From positions 1-9,649 of the forward strand of contig CAJLAN010000047.1 in NCBI GenBank assembly GCA_905204635.1: a stretch of DNA of 9,649 nucleotides. The letters are read 5' to 3'. Positions 5,936 through 9,649 of this stretch are shown piece after piece. The stretch comes from an uncultured Collinsella sp. Its GTDB lineage: Bacteria; Actinomycetota; Coriobacteriia; Coriobacteriales; Coriobacteriaceae. The first letter of the stretch is position 1, and the number at the start of each line of letters is the position of its first letter. The position numbers were made by a program, and so were the translations under genes. Under the pieces are notes generated by a model. It saw only the letters and a list, made by a program, of their open reading frames with translations. It was not told the origin of the DNA and made no database searches.

Positions 5936-6808
5936 ATGTTCGATATGGTTTCTCGCCGCGGATTCGTTTCGCTTTCTGCTGTCGCCGCTGCCGGCCTTGG
6001 TCTTGCCGGCTGTTCGGGCAGCAAGACGTCCGAGCCGGCCGGATCCGATGCCGGTTCTGCTAAGGCATCTTCCAAGAAAGCTGTCGAGCTGCAGGTCTTT
6101 GCCGCCAACTCGCTCGAGAAGGCCCTGCCCGAGGTTCAGGAGCTCTACACCGAGCAGACCGGCACCACCTTTGCCGACACGCAGTTTAAGGCGTCTGGCG
6201 ACCTTGTCGAGCAGATGCGCGCCGGTGCCGCCGTCGACGTGCTCATCACGGCTTCCAAGGGCACCATGGACGACGCCGAGGCCGCCGAGCTCGTCGACGC
6301 CGACACGCGTGAGGACATGTTCGTCAACGACCTTGTGATCATTCGCGCCGAGGGCTCCGATACCAAGGTCGAGGCCATCGCCGGCGTCGCGAATCTGGAC
6401 GGCAAGATCGCCATCGGCGACGCCAAGACCGTTCCCGCCGGAAAGTACGCCAACCAGGCTCTGGCCTCCGTGGGCCTCTACACCGGCACCGAGGGCGACG
6501 ACGGTGAGTATGCTCCCGAGATTGCCGACAAGGTCGCACTGGCCGATAAAGTTGGTACCGCCGCCGCCTATGTGTCCACAGGCGACTGCGTGGCTGGATT
6601 TGTCTACAGCTCCGATATCTTCCGCTACGACGGCATCGAGGAGGCCTTCGTGTGTCCCGAGGACTCGCACAAGCCCATCGTGTATCCGGGCGCTGTCGCC
6701 GAGAGCTCCGAGCATGCCGACGAAGCCAAGGCGTTCATCGACTTCTGTCTGACCAACAAGAAGGCTCAGAAGATTTGGGCTAAGTACGGCTTTGAGCTTT
6801 CCGCGTAG
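5936..6808 (+). CDS. modA: Molybdate-binding lipoprotein ModA with Tat-type signal
   Basis: ModA binds molybdate or tungstate outside the membrane and delivers it to ModBC. The 290-residue product begins with a twin-arginine signal SRRGFVSL (6-13), a hydrophobic stretch and a lipobox LAGC (23-26). It is therefore predicted to be exported folded and anchored by lipid at Cys26. A Ser/Gly/Lys-rich linker (27-48) follows. The solute-binding fold shows FAANSLEKAL (55-64), KASGDLVEQM (85-94), AAVDVLITAS (98-107), GDAKTVPAGKYA (161-172) and CVAGFVYSSD (218-227), all at the expected ModA positions. The Ser/Thr and backbone groups of the second and fourth motifs usually hold the oxyanion. ATG 5936 follows AAAGGG (5924-5929) at 6 nt. 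TTG 5930 and ATG 5945 have worse spacing. It is the first gene of modABC. Molybdate versus tungstate cannot be decided. Confidence 0.93.
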   Translation: MFDMVSRRGFVSLSAVAAAGLGLAGCSGSKTSEPAGSDAGSAKASSKKAVELQVFAANSLEKALPEVQELYTEQTGTTFADTQFKASGDLVEQMRAGAAVDVLITASKGTMDDAEAAELVDADTREDMFVNDLVIIRAEGSDTKVEAIAGVANLDGKIAIGDAKTVPAGKYANQALASVGLYTGTEGDDGEYAPEIADKVALADKVGTAAAYVSTGDCVAGFVYSSDIFRYDGIEEAFVCPEDSHKPIVYPGAVAESSEHADEAKAFIDFCLTNKKAQKIWAKYGFELSA

Positions 6809-6864
6809 TGCGGCTTGGCGCGATAATTCCATCGTTTTGTGTCTCACTCCGTCCTTATATTCGC

Positions 6865-6870
6865 TTGGAG
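6865..6870 (+). promoter_or_regulatory. Ribosome binding site deciding the modB start
   Basis: TTGGAG lies 6 nt before a GTG at 6877. The frame is open back to a GTG at 6808 that overlaps the modA stop, but that start has no Shine-Dalgarno sequence and would bury the signal peptide behind 23 extra residues. Starting at 6877 gives a textbook export signal. Confidence 0.65.
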
Positions 6871-6876
6871 CTTTTC

Positions 6877-8319
6877 GTGCTTAATAGATTCCGCATCCTT
6901 GTCGCCTGTGCTTTGACCTTCGCGCTTTGCTGGGTGCCGGGATTTGCGTTTGCTGGGGACGCTGAGGACGGGGCCCAGGTTGCTGCGACTGCTCATGGGC
7001 TTTCCTATGGGATCGAGGGTTTTGAGCGGTTGGCCAAGGGGACCGCTCGTGCCATGGAGGGCCAGCCTGAGGGCTACCGGTTTCCCGTTGACGAGGACGT
7101 GGACCTTGTAGTGGCGCCCGCTGCCGATCGCGTTGTGGCGTGGATATCGCCCAAGGCGGTCGAGAAGTATGGATTGGATCCGCAGGACAACGAGTGCCTA
7201 TCGGGTCTCAAGGCCCTCGTCTGTGAGCTTGACAGCGCAAACTGCATGGGAGGTGCGCAGCTGGGGGACGTGGATCTTCCTTGGTATGTCACGGAGGAAA
7301 CTACGTTTGATGCCGGTGGGTATACCTATGGCTTTGACGAGCGCGGTGCGGATGGGGACCGCTATGTGGTGATTGCATCAGCCTCGGGTGATGCCAAGGG
7401 CGGCGCGCGTTGGCTTGATAGCGCTCAAATGGTAGAGGCATCGTCTGTCGTGTTGCGGGATGAGCAGGGGCCCTTGACCTCTCTGGCTTCCTTTTTGGGC
7501 GACATCGACTATCGCCCGTTTTGGGTGTCCATTAAAACGAGCGGTCTTGCCCTGCTGATCTCCTTTGCGCTGGGCCTGTTCGCTGCGTGGAAGACTATGG
7601 GTACCTCGAGTCGCATCAAGGGCCTGCTCGATTCGGTCTTTACCATCCCTATGGTGCTGCCGCCTACGGTGTGCGGCTTTCTGCTCCTTATGCTGTTTGG
7701 CCGCTCGACCGGGGTCGGTCGGTGGCTTATCGCGCACGGCGTCTCAATCGTCTTTACGTGGCCCGCGGCGGTGATATCTGCCGTGGTGGTGTCGTTTCCC
7801 TTGGTCTACCGTACGGCGCTCGGTGCCTTTGAGAGCCTCGACACGCAGATGCTCGACGCCGCGCGAACCTTGGGATGGTCCGAGCGCCGCATCTTTACCA
7901 GACTTATGATGCCGCTCGGCTGGCCCTCGATTGCCGCCGGCACGGTGCTCGCCTTTGCCCGCGCGATGGGCGAGTTTGGCTGCACCCTGTTCTTTGCGGG
8001 CAACTACGCCGGCATTACGCAGACCATTCCGATTGCGATTTACTTTGAGTGGATGGGCGGCAACACGTCGGTGGCGCTCTTTTGGGTCGTGGTCGTAATA
8101 GCATTCAGCTTCCTGGTCATCCTATTCATCAACATGTACACGGCGCATTCGCAAAAGTATCGCGAGCGGGGCCTTTCCCGTGCGGAACGCAAACAGGCCA
8201 AGCCGCTGGGCGGCCAGACCGATTCGCTCGACCCAGTCGGCGGCGATGCGCTGCGTATCGATCGCGAGGCGCTGGCCGAGCTCATGCGCGATGATGCCGC
8301 ATTGCAGGGAGGTCGATAA
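6877..8319 (+). CDS. modB: Molybdate ABC transporter permease ModB with signal peptide and large extracytoplasmic N-terminal domain
   Basis: ModB forms the membrane channel of the importer. This copy has 480 residues, against about 220-230 for ordinary ModB. Residues 1-26 form a signal peptide (basic LNRFR, hydrophobic core, AFA before GD at 26/27). Residues 27 to about 212 are hydrophilic, with cysteines at 107, 116 and 123, and match no domain I recognise. The permease follows, with five hydrophobic helices near 218-238, 250-277, 285-312, 350-375 and 399-421. The EAA loop (DAARTLGWSERRIFTRLMMP, 327-346) contacts ModC, and FARAMGEFGCT (360-370) is typical of ModB. An N-out, five-helix topology puts the EAA loop in the cytoplasm and the extra domain outside, beside ModA. 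A basic then acidic tail of about 58 residues ends the protein. It starts 68 nt after modA and its stop is 3 nt before modC. The frame is continuous, so this is a genuine fusion and not a frameshift. Confidence 0.88.
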   Translation: MLNRFRILVACALTFALCWVPGFAFAGDAEDGAQVAATAHGLSYGIEGFERLAKGTARAMEGQPEGYRFPVDEDVDLVVAPAADRVVAWISPKAVEKYGLDPQDNECLSGLKALVCELDSANCMGGAQLGDVDLPWYVTEETTFDAGGYTYGFDERGADGDRYVVIASASGDAKGGARWLDSAQMVEASSVVLRDEQGPLTSLASFLGDIDYRPFWVSIKTSGLALLISFALGLFAAWKTMGTSSRIKGLLDSVFTIPMVLPPTVCGFLLLMLFGRSTGVGRWLIAHGVSIVFTWPAAVISAVVVSFPLVYRTALGAFESLDTQMLDAARTLGWSERRIFTRLMMPLGWPSIAAGTVLAFARAMGEFGCTLFFAGNYAGITQTIPIAIYFEWMGGNTSVALFWVVVVIAFSFLVILFINMYTAHSQKYRERGLSRAERKQAKPLGGQTDSLDPVGGDALRIDREALAELMRDDAALQGGR

Positions 8320-8322
8320 GCT

Positions 8323-9396
8323 ATGTCGCTCGTTCTGGATATTAAAAAGCGCTACCCGGGGTTCACCCTCGACATCCAACTCGAAGCCGGCGAGGAGCGC
8401 GTTGGCTTGCTCGGTGCCTCCGGATGCGGCAAGAGCTGCACCTTGCGCTGCATTGCCGGCGTGGAGACGCCCGACGAGGGCAAGATCGTCGTCAACGGCG
8501 TAACCTTCTTTGATTCGGACGCGGGCATCAATCTGTCGCCCCAGGAGCGCAAGTGTGCCCTGCTGTTCCAAAACTATCAGCTGTTTCCCAACATGACGGT
8601 GGCCGATAACGTGTGCGCCGGCGTAAAGGACGCGGGCGAAGCCGCCGCGCGCAAGCAACTTGCCGAGCGCTACCTGAGTATCTTTGGACTGGCCGACTTT
8701 GCCGATCGCTATCCCGCGCGCCTCTCGGGCGGTCAGCAGCAACGCGTGGCGCTTGCCCGCATGGTGGCGGCGCATCCGGGCATTTTTATGTTCGACGAGC
8801 CCATGAGTGCGCTCGATTCCTATCTTAAGAGCGCGCTCGAACAGAATATGCTCGACCTGTTCGATGTATGCAACCGCACCGTGCTCTACGTGAGCCACGA
8901 CATCGACGAGGCGTGCCGCCTGTGCCAGCGCATCTGCGTGATGCATAACGGGCATGTGGAGGAGATCGGCTCCGTCGAGGACGTGGTTCGCCGCCCGCAG
9001 ACGCTGGCGGCACTGCGTCTGACGGGCTGCAAGAACACAAGCCGGGCGCGCAAGATCGGCGACGAAGAAGTTGAGGCCCTCGACTGGGGCATGACCTTTA
9101 ACGTGGGTCGCGAGGTTCCCGATGAGGTGGCATATCTGGGCATTCGTGCGAGCTACTTCCATGTGGACAACCGTGCTGAGCGGGGTCGCAACAGCTACGA
9201 TTTGCACGTGGCCCGTGTGAGCGATTCGCGCTTTGAGCGCCTGGTGCTGTTAGACGTGCCGCGTGCTGATGCGCCCACGCGTCTGCAGTGGAAGGTCAAC
9301 AAGGTGGGCATGCCTGTCGACGAGTTACCGCAAGCAGGCGAGACGCTGCGCATGCATTTTGATGCCAGCAGGATCCATTTAGAGTGGCAGTGCTGA
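8323..9396 (+). CDS. modC: Molybdate ABC transporter ATP-binding protein ModC
   Basis: ModC hydrolyses ATP on the cytoplasmic side to drive ModB. The 357-residue product has every ABC ATPase motif: Walker A GASGCGKS (31-38), Q-loop Q83 in FQNYQLFP, signature LSGGQQQR (134-141), Walker B IFMFDEP (154-160) with catalytic E159, D-loop SALD (162-165) and switch His192. Residues from about 234 (TGCKNTSRAR) to 357 form a C-terminal domain with YLGIRASYF (271-279). It resembles the regulatory tail of clostridial molybdate/sulfate ATPases more than the classic Mop domain of Escherichia coli ModC. It may sense cytoplasmic oxyanion or only stabilise the dimer. AGGGAGG (8306-8312) at the end of modB serves ATG 8323 with a 10-nt spacer. 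Sulfate ABC ATPases are similar, so the assignment rests partly on modA, modB and moeA nearby. Confidence 0.92.
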   Translation: MSLVLDIKKRYPGFTLDIQLEAGEERVGLLGASGCGKSCTLRCIAGVETPDEGKIVVNGVTFFDSDAGINLSPQERKCALLFQNYQLFPNMTVADNVCAGVKDAGEAAARKQLAERYLSIFGLADFADRYPARLSGGQQQRVALARMVAAHPGIFMFDEPMSALDSYLKSALEQNMLDLFDVCNRTVLYVSHDIDEACRLCQRICVMHNGHVEEIGSVEDVVRRPQTLAALRLTGCKNTSRARKIGDEEVEALDWGMTFNVGREVPDEVAYLGIRASYFHVDNRAERGRNSYDLHVARVSDSRFERLVLLDVPRADAPTRLQWKVNKVGMPVDELPQAGETLRMHFDASRIHLEWQC

Positions 9397-9594
9397 ATAA
9401 TCATAAAGACAGGGATATAAGCCTCGGCGGTTTTGTCTTGTCGCTCGCCGAATGAGGGATGACAAACTCTTATCAATTAAAATAATTATTTATTAAACGA
9501 CGGCATACGACGCTGTCGTACGAATGTCAACGGTGTTCGCATGTTCGATGACCGTTGATATAGTTGACCTTATCTTGTAAAGGAGGGTGCGCAC
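9397..9594. other. Intergenic region after modC
   Basis: No gene of its own is seen. TCGGCG (9424-9429) can pair with CGCCGA (9446-9451) around a 16-nt loop, but no clean T-run follows, so a terminator for modC is only possible. Positions 9473-9497 are very A+T-rich compared with the rest of the window, which is common upstream of a promoter. The downstream half holds two inverted repeats and a promoter for the next gene. Confidence 0.5.
9506..9564 (+). promoter_or_regulatory. Promoter with two operator-like inverted repeats
   Basis: TTCGCA (9536-9541) and TATAGT (9559-9564), 17 bp apart, are fair -35 and -10 elements for the gene starting at 9595. TCAACGGT (9527-9534) and ACCGTTGA (9551-9558) form an 8-bp inverted repeat that encloses the -35 and ends exactly at the -10. 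TACGAC-GCT-GTCGTA (9506-9520) is a separate palindrome just upstream. The arrangement suggests regulated transcription, but I recognise no known operator consensus. Confidence 0.5.
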
Positions 9595-9649
9595 ATGCCG
9601 CAGACGACATACATTCGCCGCGTTGCCGCGCGCGCCCTGTATATGGCTC
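9595..9649 (+). CDS. Start of an unidentified gene, cut by the window end
   Basis: Eighteen codons are visible (MPQTTYIRRVAARALYMA) before the sequence ends. AAAGGAGG (9579-9586), the strongest Shine-Dalgarno sequence in the window, lies 8 nt before the ATG, with a plausible promoter at 9536-9564. This supports a real, well-translated gene. The visible N-terminus is basic and hydrophobic but too short to name a function, signal peptide or family. Its own promoter separates it from modABC. Confidence 0.6.
   Translation, partial: MPQTTYIRRVAARALYMA

Noticed and set aside
5855..6847. Minus-strand open frame of about 330 codons opposite modA
   Set aside because: It is antisense to the whole of modA and has a repetitive Gly/Leu/Val composition typical of the mirror of a high-GC gene.
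6808..6876. modB starting at the GTG overlapping the modA stop
   Set aside because: There is no Shine-Dalgarno sequence, and the start would put 23 residues before an otherwise ideal signal peptide. GTG 6877 has TTGGAG upstream.
8122..9207. Minus-strand open frame of about 360 codons across modB and modC
   Set aside because: It is fully antisense to conserved ABC transporter motifs, and its translation has no recognisable motif or ribosome binding site.

Overview
The window is high-GC, densely coded bacterial chromosome. The proteins look like those of the Coriobacteriia (Collinsella/Olsenella-like gut actinobacteria). This is an inference from the high-GC codon usage, the Tat-type lipoprotein ModA, the clostridial-style ModC, and intergenic palindromes with a GGGACTGT core that I associate with that group. 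I cannot confirm the genus without a search. No rRNA, tRNA, CRISPR array, phage gene or transposase is visible.

Layout. (1) Positions 1-169 are a leader, followed by xpt (xanthine phosphoribosyltransferase, 170-748, +). A strong palindrome plus T-run (776-811) separates it from a 126-residue GGQ-domain release-factor-like protein (832-1212, +). (2) An almost uninterrupted 71-nt hairpin (1221-1291) fills the gap to two minus-strand genes: a diacylglycerol/lipid kinase (2261-1299) and, upstream of it on the same strand, a CLC-family anion transporter (3769-2348) with CLC-F (fluoride-type) motif variants. (3) A divergent promoter region (3770-3979) leads into moeA and mogA (3980-5732, +), which overlap tightly and end at a good intrinsic terminator (5746-5782). 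(4) A regulatory region with two 7-4-7 palindromes (5823-5840 and 5872-5889), the second overlapping a perfect TATAAT, precedes modA, modB and modC (5936-9396, +). (5) After a 198-nt intergenic region with two operator-like inverted repeats, a new plus-strand gene starts at 9595 and runs off the window.

The central theme is molybdenum (or tungsten). ModA captures the oxyanion outside the cell, ModB and ModC import it using ATP, MogA adenylylates molybdopterin, and MoeA inserts the metal. Cofactor-synthesis genes moaA-moaE are not in the window. The least ordinary protein is ModB. It carries a cleavable-type signal peptide and about 190 extracytoplasmic residues with three cysteines in front of a normal five-helix permease. 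The most interesting non-coding features are the paired palindromes before modA and the two related GGGACTGT hairpins around the release-factor gene.
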